From positions 1 through 56,147 of the forward strand of contig JAJYUJ010000018.1 in assembly GCA_021792615.1 (NCBI GenBank): a stretch of 56,147 bases of DNA. Direction: 5' to 3'. Of this stretch, positions 34,397 to 42,813 are shown piece by piece. The notes beneath the pieces are model-generated. The model was not told the DNA's origin and ran no database searches. It saw nothing but the letters and a program-made list of their open reading frames with translations. The stretch is from a bacterium (lineage in GTDB: Bacteria; JAMCPX01). Position 1 is the stretch's first letter, and each line of letters starts with the position of its first letter. Both the position numbers and the translations under genes were made by a program.

Positions 34397-35734
34397 TCAA
34401 GCAGCATTATTACTGAAGGCCTGTACATAACTTACTTGAATATCATAACATCTGCCCTTGACGCTGTAGGGGTCTGAAAGTGCCGCTAAATCCTGAGAAG
34501 ATTGTATTCCATTGGGGCAGATTGTTTGTATCCGTTTTGCAACAGATATACTCACTGAATGGTTTTTGTACCACAAAGCTTTATCTATGCTAAATCCTTC
34601 GGATTTCCATTCTACAGCCTTATTCTCCTCAAACCCTGCGTTCTTCCAATCGATAAACTCTTCTAAACTAAACCCTGCTTTGTGCCACTTGAGATATTCT
34701 TCTCTACTAAGCCCGGCAGTATATAAATCTTTAGCCTCATTCGAATTGAGTCCAGCATCTTTCATTTTTCTGGACATAAACGGATCAAAACCAGTTTTTT
34801 TCCATGCCAAGGTTTCCTCTATATCGTATCCTTCATCTTTCCATTCAACATATTCTTCAAGACTTATTCCGGCATCTTTTAACGAATGGGCCTTATCAGG
34901 ATTGAGACCGGCCTTCTCCCATGCCTTAGACATATATGGATCAAAACCTTCATTCTTCCACTTTTCTGCCTCATCCATGTTGAATCCAGCATTTTTCCAT
35001 TGAAGATATTCATAAAAACCAAATCCGGCATCTTTTATTGTCTTAGCAGTGTCGGGACTAAATCCATTATTTTTAAATACCCATGCGTCATGTACATTAA
35101 AGCCAGCCTCTTTCCACTTTGTATACTCATCCATGCCAAATAGTTTATTTTTCAATGCTTGCGCTTCATCTGGATTAAATCCAGCTTCTTCCCATTGCTG
35201 AGCTTCATATTGATTAAAACCGGCCCTTTCCCATTTTTGCGAATCATCTGCTGTCTGATCCGGTCTTAGCCCCTTGTTTCTCCATTCAATAGCTTTATCC
35301 AGGTTGAAACCATCCATCTTAAATTCCACAGCACTCTCTGGATTAAACCCCTTTTTTTCCCATTTCGAATATTCCTCCGGAGTGAATCCCTCGTTTTTTA
35401 AAATGGTAACCTCTGTCAGATTACGGGCCAGGTTCTTCCACTTATGGTATTCATCTATGCTTATCCTGGAATTCCTCAATTCTACGGCACTCGTAAGATC
35501 AATCCCTGCTTGCTTATAGTGTACAGCATCTTTTGGATAGAAACCATTATAACTCCACATAAAAGCATCAGAAGGACTAAATCCATTATAACTCCATTTT
35601 AGACTATCAAAGAAACTAATCCCGTTCCCCTTCCATTTATTCGTATGTATATAAAATATGAGACTACTGAGCACAATAAGAAAAACAACCGTAAAGAGTC
35701 CCCATTTTATTTGTTTGATAAAAGAATATGCCAT
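34397..35734 (-). CDS. membrane-anchored protein of about 24 exact 13-residue repeats
   Basis: 445 residues up to the TGA. An N-terminal membrane helix (IKWGLFTVVFLIVLSSLIFYI, in part) is followed, from about residue 47 on, by repeats of 13 residues of the form GF-x-x-x-[EA]-[YAS]-x-x-W-K-x-A, for example GFNMDEAEKWKNE and GFSLEEFIDWKNA. In the middle the repeats recur in groups of four (YxxW, AxxW, SxxW/M, AxxL types), a 52-residue super-period. The remainder is a Cys-containing region (CPNGIQSSQDLAAL...KGRCYDIQV) that seems to continue beyond the stop. I do not recognise a described family; such repeats usually form helical solenoids. The protein would face the periplasm or outside if the helix is N-in. 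Confidence 0.8.
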   Translation of the reverse strand: MAYSFIKQIKWGLFTVVFLIVLSSLIFYIHTNKWKGNGISFFDSLKWSYNGFSPSDAFMWSYNGFYPKDAVHYKQAGIDLTSAVELRNSRISIDEYHKWKNLARNLTEVTILKNEGFTPEEYSKWEKKGFNPESAVEFKMDGFNLDKAIEWRNKGLRPDQTADDSQKWERAGFNQYEAQQWEEAGFNPDEAQALKNKLFGMDEYTKWKEAGFNVHDAWVFKNNGFSPDTAKTIKDAGFGFYEYLQWKNAGFNMDEAEKWKNEGFDPYMSKAWEKAGLNPDKAHSLKDAGISLEEYVEWKDEGYDIEETLAWKKTGFDPFMSRKMKDAGLNSNEAKDLYTAGLSREEYLKWHKAGFSLEEFIDWKNAGFEENKAVEWKSEGFSIDKALWYKNHSVSISVAKRIQTICPNGIQSSQDLAALSDPYSVKGRCYDIQVSYVQAFSNNAA

Positions 35735-35813
35735 ACTGTGTTCTCAGATATTTTTAATACCACCTGTGAAACAGAGGTTTACATATGTATGCCTGCATTG
35801 CTTTACTACCAAC

Positions 35814-38372
35814 CTATTCCTGGAAAGCTCTAGGACTATTCCCGGTAGAAACTGACACCGAGCTTGAAACTGTCGTGCCGTTCGTATTGGTTACAAAAAC
35901 AGAAACTGTACCCTGATAAGGAAAGACACGCGGGGCTATTACAGTTGCAGTTGTTCCATAGCCTATAACAACCCAACCGGGTGTTGCTGACCACGTATAC
36001 TGCAGCGCATCCCTTTCAGATAAAAAAGGATTAACCATTGCTGTTGCAGAATAACCTGCACCTATTGGATTTGATGGTATCGTGAAACTCAGATTCTGTG
36101 ATAGGTTATACGGAGAATATTGTGGACCTTTTGTAACACCAACTATTTCAGTAAAATTGCCGTCTTTCGGATGCGTGATGAATACATTGCCGGATCCATC
36201 TATTGCAATTTGTCCTGTCTCAAGTCCAACCGGCATATTATAAGCTCCGACTAAATCGCCATTCCGGTCTAATTCGGTCACTTGCCTGCTGCCTTTGTTT
36301 GCTAACCATAGATTGCCCATTGCGTCCACTGCCATACCTGCCGGGCAATAACCTCTATATGTGTCATGATAGGTTCTGATTGGAAAACCGCCAGACTCGA
36401 TCATTGATTCTGGCTGTCGCAATTGGATTACCTTTCTGCTGCGTGCACTGCCCACCCATATACTACCGGAAGGGCCGATCGCCATTGACAGGGGATTCAT
36501 GTCTACTTCGAATAGATTGGCAATAGTCCCGGTATGGTTCACTTCAACAACAGCCTTTCCCTCATAAAGTGCCACCCATAAATTGCCGGACATATCTATT
36601 ACCAGATTTGCCGGTCCAATTCCGACAATATATTTTCCAATCAACTCACCATTCTGACTTAACTTTATCACACTATTACTACCGCTGCTAACAACCCATG
36701 CATTACCTTGCGCATCGATTGCGATATCTTCTAACCATAAGCCAGGTATATGATACGTGCCAAGAGTTACCCCTGCCGCACTTAATTTGGTAACAGTGCT
36801 GCCGTCATGATTGGCTACCCATACATTCCCAGTTGCATCTATCGCTAAGGCTCTTGGTTGTACACCCACCGGGTATATTCCTATAATATTACCCGCGGGA
36901 CCTAACTGCGAAACAGTATTGTTGTCAATGTTTGCCATCCATATATTATTAGAGTGATTTACAGCTATACTAAAAGGCGCTAAATGATTAGCATTGGAAA
37001 TAATGTTTCCCTCAAATCCCCGGGAAGTGATTTCAATTAAACTTTGCGAGTAATTCCGGCTATGATCTAATACAAATACGCTTCCGTAGAGGTCTACTGT
37101 AATGTTCATAAGGTCTACCCCAATGTTGTACGTATTTATTATAGTACCGTCCTGATTGAGCTTAAAAATGGTTTTCTTATTATTTACAACCCAAATATTT
37201 CCCGAATCGTCCGCAACAACTGCAACCGGATTGTTACCGATGGAGTAGTCACCAAGCATCATTCCATCAGGCGTCAGTTTAAAAACATGGCCATGACCTT
37301 GTATGCTTGCTGTAACCCAAATATTGCCGCGCATATCCGTCGCTATCCCTCTGGGGTTATGGCCAACATTATAATTTCCGGCAAGAGTCCCTGTAGAGCT
37401 TAATTTTGTTACGTCATAACCTCCATTATTTGCCACCCATACATTCCCGGACACATCTATTGCTATGCCGAAAGGCTTTTTCCCTACAGCATAAGTACCT
37501 ATGACCTTGCCATCAGGATTCAGCTTGGTTACACTATTGCTGCCGTTGTTTACAACCCAAATATTACCGGCATAATCTGTTTTTATACCCATAGGCTTAT
37601 CCCCAACATCATAGGTACCGACCGTAGCTAATGTATAAAATTCCGATGCACCGTACGTCCCTAAGTTAATCATAGGACGCCTCGACAAATTCATAGTATG
37701 TGGGGACAAATTCTTATTTTCAATTCTGAATTTCGTTACATCATTACTGCCAACGTTTGATACCCATATATTCCCGGATCCATCTGTTGTTATTCCCCAT
37801 GGTTCTCTTGCTGTTATATAAATATCCTGTGGAGTAGAGCATGCCGGTTTTGAGCGAGCACTCTCACCAAAGCTGTTTTGCTCTGTTACCTCAAAGCAAT
37901 AAGCTTTACCGTTCGTCAAGCTTGTTATGGTATAGCTGGTGGTATTTGTAAAACCGACCTTCAAGTAATGGCCATTAAACCTTTTTGCCCTATAAATGTT
38001 GTAGTGCGTGAGATAACTCTCTTTCTTTCTCTGTAACGCCTTGCTGACTTTACCTTTTCTGATTGTACGTTTCATCCATCTATTGAAATGCCTATAGTAA
38101 TCTTCTTTGAATTTTTTTACGTTAATAGGCATACCCCAAACAAGGATTACTTGTCTATATCCGGGAGTTATCGAAATATAACTCGGCGGAAATGGTCTAT
38201 TGATTCTGGTATGCTTGGGAGATGAAGAGGCAGGAAACAGAGCTGCTTGGGGGAACGTCATCCCTCCCCTGACAGATTTGTTGGCAGACAACATAAAGCC
38301 GAAGATTAATAAGAAAACGAAGATTTTCATCTTTCTAAATTGAAAAGTTTTCAATGCTTTTAAAATGGGCAT
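35814..38372 (-). CDS. secreted fibronectin-III plus NHL beta-propeller protein
   Basis: 852 residues. Signal peptide (KIFVFLLIFGFMLSANKSV), then an Fn3-like domain (YNIYRAKRFNGHYLKVGFTN ... GKAYCFEVTEQNSFGESA), then about twelve NHL/virginiamycin-B-lyase-like blades of the type GIAIDVSGNVWVANNG-YDVTKL, and a C-terminal PKD/Ig-like domain (YTWSATPGWVVIGYGTTATV). The propeller repeats are highly similar to one another. ATG 38372 follows AAAGGTGGTG; an earlier in-frame start lacks the signal. It precedes the 13-residue-repeat gene by 79 bases on the same strand, so the two may be one unit. Surface recognition is plausible; there are no catalytic residues. Confidence 0.8.
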   Translation of the reverse strand: MPILKALKTFQFRKMKIFVFLLIFGFMLSANKSVRGGMTFPQAALFPASSSPKHTRINRPFPPSYISITPGYRQVILVWGMPINVKKFKEDYYRHFNRWMKRTIRKGKVSKALQRKKESYLTHYNIYRAKRFNGHYLKVGFTNTTSYTITSLTNGKAYCFEVTEQNSFGESARSKPACSTPQDIYITAREPWGITTDGSGNIWVSNVGSNDVTKFRIENKNLSPHTMNLSRRPMINLGTYGASEFYTLATVGTYDVGDKPMGIKTDYAGNIWVVNNGSNSVTKLNPDGKVIGTYAVGKKPFGIAIDVSGNVWVANNGGYDVTKLSSTGTLAGNYNVGHNPRGIATDMRGNIWVTASIQGHGHVFKLTPDGMMLGDYSIGNNPVAVVADDSGNIWVVNNKKTIFKLNQDGTIINTYNIGVDLMNITVDLYGSVFVLDHSRNYSQSLIEITSRGFEGNIISNANHLAPFSIAVNHSNNIWMANIDNNTVSQLGPAGNIIGIYPVGVQPRALAIDATGNVWVANHDGSTVTKLSAAGVTLGTYHIPGLWLEDIAIDAQGNAWVVSSGSNSVIKLSQNGELIGKYIVGIGPANLVIDMSGNLWVALYEGKAVVEVNHTGTIANLFEVDMNPLSMAIGPSGSIWVGSARSRKVIQLRQPESMIESGGFPIRTYHDTYRGYCPAGMAVDAMGNLWLANKGSRQVTELDRNGDLVGAYNMPVGLETGQIAIDGSGNVFITHPKDGNFTEIVGVTKGPQYSPYNLSQNLSFTIPSNPIGAGYSATAMVNPFLSERDALQYTWSATPGWVVIGYGTTATVIAPRVFPYQGTVSVFVTNTNGTTVSSSVSVSTGNSPRAFQE

Positions 38373-38558
38373 ACATTCACCACCTTTTATTTTATTCGAC
38401 TTTGGCGTGTATCCTCCTGAATAATATCCATTTTTACAGTACAAGAAATCTGAATCACTGTCTATACTATTTTGAGCACTCACGTTATCTTGAGAAATTT
38501 CAATGAATAAAAAATAATCAATTCCCCGTACTATAATTGCCGGTAGCGTATTTTTTCC

Positions 38559-40082
38559 TCACGTAAAATCCTTTCCGATATACGCCTTGTTGATGCCTTC
38601 ATATCCCCCGCCGGGAAAGGGCTTGAAATTGCGGAGGCGATCCCGCATTGCGGTGATGTCCTTCATATACCAGAGGCTTACATAGGGCAGGTCTTCTGCC
38701 ACGATACCCTGCACCCGCTTGTACAGGGACAAAGATGCATCCATATCCAGCGTGCCCCTTGCCTGCTTGAGCAGTCGATCGACTTCGGGGTTTTCGTAGT
38801 ACCCTCTATTTGCCCCGTAGGGCGGGACAGAATGGGAATCGAAGGCATAATATAAAATATCCGGGTCCATGACGCCGACCCACCGTAAGGTGTAGATCTG
38901 AAAATTTCCATGCCGGATATCATTGTAAAACGTTGCCCATTCATACGATCGGAGATTTACCTTTATTCCGAGCTGTTCAAGCTGAAAGGCAATAGCATGA
39001 GCAACACGCATGGAGAGAGGATTATCCGAGGTTTTGAAATCAAGCGTAAACCTGTATCCGTGTTTTTCCGGAAAACCGGCTTTATCAAGCAAGCGTCCGG
39101 CCAGGGCCGGGTCATAGTCATACCGCTTTATGTCCGCATTATACGCCCTGTTCCACGGCGGCAGTATGCCTGATGCGGGCTCTGCCTGATTGAATAAGAC
39201 ATAGCGGATAATCGCCTGCCTGTTTATGGCATGGGCGATTGCCCTGCGGACGTCTTTTTTTCTCAAAACCGGGTCCCTCATATTGAAACCAAGATATTCG
39301 TAAGCGTTCCCATGTCCTTCGATGACACGGATGTGCTTGTTGTTCATAAGTCCTTTTACAGCGTCCGGAGGCACTGCATTAACCAGCAGGTCCACACTGC
39401 CCTTTTCGAGTTCGAGAACGCGCGTAAGATCGTTGGGAATAATCCTGAATATGAGCCTTTTTATAAGAGGGGGGCCGTCCCGGTAACCCGGAAATGCCCG
39501 AAGCTCCACAAAACGGGACTGGCTGTACCGGTAAAGTCTGTACGGCCCGGTACCGGCAAGTCTGTCAATGGACAGTACCTTTTCCTGAGCGAGCGTGTGC
39601 GGTATAATGCCTATGGTCAGGGCTGTCAGTATGGGTGCGTACGGCTCTTTCAGACGGATGACCAGGTTATACGGGCCTTGCAAAACCACCGCTTTCACAT
39701 GAGAGAGGGCTTCCCGGTACGGAGAATACTCCGGCGAGTTTATGACTCTCTGTATAGTTGCAGCAACATCTCCGGATGTGAAGTCAGTGCCGTCCTGAAA
39801 CCGTATCCCTCTTTTTAAGGTAAAAGCGATGTCCTTATTGTGCAGAGAAAAGCTTTCTGCAAGCTGGGGCACGAGAGCCCCTTTCCTGTTGAACCGCATC
39901 AATCCTTCAAAGCACAGCCTTGAGATCTGCTCGGAATAAGCGTCTGTTGCATACCCGGGATCGAGGTTTGCCGGAGTGCCTTCAATGCCGATGACGAGGG
40001 TCCGGACACCGGATGATCTGCTGTGACATGAATTCAGGAACAACGGTAAGATCAGGACAAGTGCCCGCAGTAATTTTCTCAT
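38559..40082 (-). CDS. oligopeptide-type ABC substrate-binding lipoprotein
   Basis: 507 residues, SBP_bac_5 family. Lipoprotein signal MRKLLRALVLILPLFLNSC (lipidated C19). Family landmarks are GTPANLDPGYATDAYSEQI, FTLKRGIRFQDGTDFTSGDV and RRAIAHAINRQAIIRYV. It would deliver peptides or similar ligands to an ABC permease, but no permease or ATPase gene adjoins it. Its role alone is therefore unclear. Confidence 0.9.
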   Translation of the reverse strand: MRKLLRALVLILPLFLNSCHSRSSGVRTLVIGIEGTPANLDPGYATDAYSEQISRLCFEGLMRFNRKGALVPQLAESFSLHNKDIAFTLKRGIRFQDGTDFTSGDVAATIQRVINSPEYSPYREALSHVKAVVLQGPYNLVIRLKEPYAPILTALTIGIIPHTLAQEKVLSIDRLAGTGPYRLYRYSQSRFVELRAFPGYRDGPPLIKRLIFRIIPNDLTRVLELEKGSVDLLVNAVPPDAVKGLMNNKHIRVIEGHGNAYEYLGFNMRDPVLRKKDVRRAIAHAINRQAIIRYVLFNQAEPASGILPPWNRAYNADIKRYDYDPALAGRLLDKAGFPEKHGYRFTLDFKTSDNPLSMRVAHAIAFQLEQLGIKVNLRSYEWATFYNDIRHGNFQIYTLRWVGVMDPDILYYAFDSHSVPPYGANRGYYENPEVDRLLKQARGTLDMDASLSLYKRVQGIVAEDLPYVSLWYMKDITAMRDRLRNFKPFPGGGYEGINKAYIGKDFT

Positions 40083-40140
40083 GCTGTTTTTTTATACCAG
40101 CAGGATGTGCTCTGTCAATCCGCTCCGGCAAACAAAATGT

Positions 40141-40171
40141 TTGACATAATTTTGATCTATCTGATTATATG
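40141..40171 (+). promoter_or_regulatory. possible promoter of the small coiled-coil gene
   Basis: Perfect TTGACA at 40141-40146 with AT-rich ATTATAT 17-19 bases later. The -10 is ambiguous. It is in the right place for the gene at 40190. Confidence 0.35.
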
Positions 40172-40189
40172 GATGCAGGAGGTGAGTTT

Positions 40190-40567
40190 ATGAAGAAGAA
40201 ATCTACAGATCTTTTTGGGGGGTTTTCCGTGAATGATATTGTCGAGAAGCTCTTTGCGTCAAAAAAACTTCAACCGGTGCTTGACAGGACGGTCGAACAG
40301 ATGATGAAAATGAAATCCAGGCTTGACACGGTCATGCCCATGGCACTCGGTGCGTTTAATCTTCCCTCCGCAGAAGATATTAGAAAATTAAACAACGAGG
40401 TTGCAAGGCTGGATGCCAAACTTGAGGCCCTGTCGAAGCTGCTGACCTCGAAGAAAAAGGTAAAGAAAAGAAATCCTGCGAGAAAAACAAAACCAGCCGC
40501 CCCCGCGAAACACGAAGAAATAAAAAAGGAAACAGCACCTCAGAGCTCCGAAGAGCCGCAGCAGTAA
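40190..40567 (+). CDS. small coiled-coil protein, PhaE/phasin-like
   Basis: 125 residues. An amphipathic N-terminal half (FGGFSVNDIVEKLFASKKL; DRTVEQMMKMKSRLDTVMPM) leads to PSAEDIRKLNNEVARLDAKL, which resembles the conserved C-terminal stretch of PhaE-type and phasin-type proteins of polyhydroxyalkanoate granules. The tail is Lys/Pro/Ala/Glu-rich. Start ATG 40190 follows CAGGAGGTG. No PHA synthase is in the window, so the granule link is speculative; a general coiled-coil regulator is an alternative. Confidence 0.5.
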   Translation: MKKKSTDLFGGFSVNDIVEKLFASKKLQPVLDRTVEQMMKMKSRLDTVMPMALGAFNLPSAEDIRKLNNEVARLDAKLEALSKLLTSKKKVKKRNPARKTKPAAPAKHEEIKKETAPQSSEEPQQ

Positions 40568-40600
40568 CACCATCAGGAATGACGCGAGAATAAATTAAAT

Positions 40601-40670
40601 ATTAAAGATTCAATATTAAAGATTCAATATTAAAGATTCAAGATTAAAGATTCAATATTAAAGATTCAAA
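40601..40670. repeat. 14-bp tandem repeat, five copies
   Basis: Five units of ATTAAAGATTCAAT with only end-base changes. It lies between convergent genes. Related AT-rich fragments (AAATTAAAAATTTAAGATTC near 48030) occur elsewhere. Confidence 0.9.
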
Positions 40671-40677
40671 ATGCGGG

Positions 40678-41736
40678 TTAACCGACCAGTTTCAGAAAGG
40701 AATTCTTAACATTCTTGATCTGTTTTTTTATCTTATCGGAAGCAGACGTGGACATTTCCTTTTTCAATTTTATCTCTCCGAGAATATGCTTTAACTGCGG
40801 GATCTTCTTCCACGTGGCAATGGCACCGGCAGCTATGAATTCGGTCCTTTTATTTTTGGACAGATACCCGGGGTTGCTTGAATAAAAATCGCCTATGGAC
40901 GGTACGATCTTTACGTCTGCATCCGTTCCCCATTTTTGGTCGTTAAAATTTTTCCCGAACAACCCCAATGTCCTGAGAAGGGTTTTCAGGGGTTTTGCAT
41001 TTTTGTCCGTTATGTCCCTCGTTGCATATTCCAGTCCTGCGCCGCCTGCCATGATCAGCGGCTTTAAAATACCGGTCGAGGTCGCAAGCTTCAACATCCT
41101 CGATAAGGACAGGCCTGACCCATAAAGAAATTCATTGTATATATTGACGATGGAAACAATGATCACATCCGCCCCTTTTGACCGCAGCCATTCCACGGGT
41201 ACATCATTGCCGAATGAACCGTCGACAAGGAGCATCTTACCTACCTTTGCGGGTTTCCATATACCGGGCACCGCACACGAAGCATAGATCGCGTCACGCA
41301 AATAGCCTTCATGGATGTAAATGGGCTTTCCGGAAACGATGTCGAGGGCCGTAATCTCAAGGGGTATTTTTACATCGTCAAACGTCGCATCGCCAAGCAT
41401 GTCTTTCAGCCACCCCTTGAAATATCCCGAATCAAAGAGTTCATCGTTTTTGTTTTTCTTGATCTTGAATATGGATTTGTTTTTTAACGTTTTTTCAAAT
41501 GCCGACCAGCTCGAATGATAACCGTACAGAGCATACAGGCTTGCAACGATCGATCCTGCACTGCTGCCGGTTATGAAATCGATAGGAATAAATTCGTTGT
41601 AAAGAACGCGGAGCACGCCGACATGGGCGAGTCCCCTTATCGCACCACCGCTCAGGCAGACGCCGATCTTCAATGGAGTTCTGGGCTTTTGATCATACTC
41701 GTTCATGAGTTTTTCCAATGGCTTCTTATTCTTCAT
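40678..41736 (-). CDS. patatin-like phospholipase (RssA type)
   Basis: 352 residues. Oxyanion loop LSGGAIRGLAHVGVL, nucleophile elbow GSSAG (S59) and the Asp of the dyad in LVDGSFGND. Patatins cleave acyl groups from membrane lipids; bacterial members are cytosolic or surface-exposed, and this one has no signal. Start ATG 41736 follows GGAGGTAGG, so an upstream GTG (41748) is not used. The C-terminal 100 residues (GAIATWKKIPQLKHILG) extend the RssA-like length. Confidence 0.88.
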   Translation of the reverse strand: MKNKKPLEKLMNEYDQKPRTPLKIGVCLSGGAIRGLAHVGVLRVLYNEFIPIDFITGSSAGSIVASLYALYGYHSSWSAFEKTLKNKSIFKIKKNKNDELFDSGYFKGWLKDMLGDATFDDVKIPLEITALDIVSGKPIYIHEGYLRDAIYASCAVPGIWKPAKVGKMLLVDGSFGNDVPVEWLRSKGADVIIVSIVNIYNEFLYGSGLSLSRMLKLATSTGILKPLIMAGGAGLEYATRDITDKNAKPLKTLLRTLGLFGKNFNDQKWGTDADVKIVPSIGDFYSSNPGYLSKNKRTEFIAAGAIATWKKIPQLKHILGEIKLKKEMSTSASDKIKKQIKNVKNSFLKLVG

Positions 41737-41903
41737 TCCTACCTCCACGAAATGAGTATACTACGGGATGAGATCGGTATGCAACTGTTTTTTTGATTCC
41801 ACAATCAAATACGGGTCTGACCGAAAAATGTTTTTGGCTAAACTCGAAAAGGCGTTTGAAAGAAAAAGGGCTTATCGGCCGGCGGCTGATTCCCTTATCG
41901 CAT

Positions 41904-42734
41904 TTACCTGGTTAACGAGAACAACAACTCCGGGTCGACCTTGCTGTCCGCTATCCGGACGCCGAAGTGCAGGCTTGGCCCTGTAACACGGCCGGTATCG
42001 CCGATGTATCCGATCGTCTGTCCCTTTTTCACATACTCTCTGTTTTTTACCGCGTATTTCCCGAGATGAAAATACATGGAATAGATGCCCTGTCCGTGGT
42101 TTATCAGAATGCTGTTGCCGCCAAAAAACAGATTACCTTCAAAACACACGATGCCGTCATTCGTAGCAGCGACCGGCGTGCCTGACTTTCCGGCTATATC
42201 GATACCGGTATGCGATTCCCTGGGTTCTCCGTTGAAAAACCTCCTCACCCCGAAGGGCGTGGTAATAATGCCGTGAACAGGCAGAATAAAATCACCCCTC
42301 CACAGGGGAGTCGTTTTGTCGTTTGCAAAGATCACGTCCAGCTCTTTTTCTTCCTTTATCGCCCTTTTCAGTTCAGCGGACGTAAGCTCTACAAAATTTT
42401 CCGGAAGTTTAAGATACTGGGCAGGGTAGACATGTCTGTGTATCGTGACAGCCACAGACGTTATCGGCGAAGCAGTACCGCTTTCATACAGGCGTATGCG
42501 GTCATTCCCATCGGGATGGGCAAGATCGATACCGAGCAAAAACCGGACCGTACCGCTTCCTCTCAGGGGAACGTCGGCCTTGTCGAACCTGACATCATAG
42601 CTTGTACCGGAAACAAGCCCGCTCACGGTTACCATGAAGGGACTTCCAGGATGGAGCCGGGATGGGGTCTCGGTCATATAGACACCATGGCCCTGCAGCA
42701 TAACCAGCATGACGATTCCTATAAACGGATTCAT
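41904..42734 (-). CDS. M23-family (LytM-like) peptidase domain protein, altered HxH motif
   Basis: 276 residues. Signal-like N-terminus (PFIGIVMLVMLQGHGVYM). The N-terminal half is Ig-like (SGTSYDVRFDKADVPLRG). The M23 domain starts at PVHGIITTPFGVRRFF, with metal ligands His/Asp in HTGIDIAG and a His in SMYFHLGKY. The last motif reads GPSLHFG: H256 is the expected metal ligand but the first His of the HxH pair is Ser (S254). That could reduce or abolish catalysis. Such degenerate LytM proteins (EnvC, NlpD) activate amidases. Confidence 0.85.
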   Translation of the reverse strand: MNPFIGIVMLVMLQGHGVYMTETPSRLHPGSPFMVTVSGLVSGTSYDVRFDKADVPLRGSGTVRFLLGIDLAHPDGNDRIRLYESGTASPITSVAVTIHRHVYPAQYLKLPENFVELTSAELKRAIKEEKELDVIFANDKTTPLWRGDFILPVHGIITTPFGVRRFFNGEPRESHTGIDIAGKSGTPVAATNDGIVCFEGNLFFGGNSILINHGQGIYSMYFHLGKYAVKNREYVKKGQTIGYIGDTGRVTGPSLHFGVRIADSKVDPELLFSLTR

Positions 42735-42813
42735 TGTGTTTGATGGGTACCTTTCTTAATTCTGCTTTTTAAAATAGTTTGTTTTGTTTTGCAAGGACAA
42801 TGTTCTCTCCGTC

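Noticed and set aside
34397-34399. Selenocysteine at the TGA
   Set aside because: No convincing SECIS hairpin or redox context; nonsense mutation is simpler.
40601-40670. CRISPR-like regular repeat
   Set aside because: Units are contiguous with no spacers; it is a simple tandem repeat.
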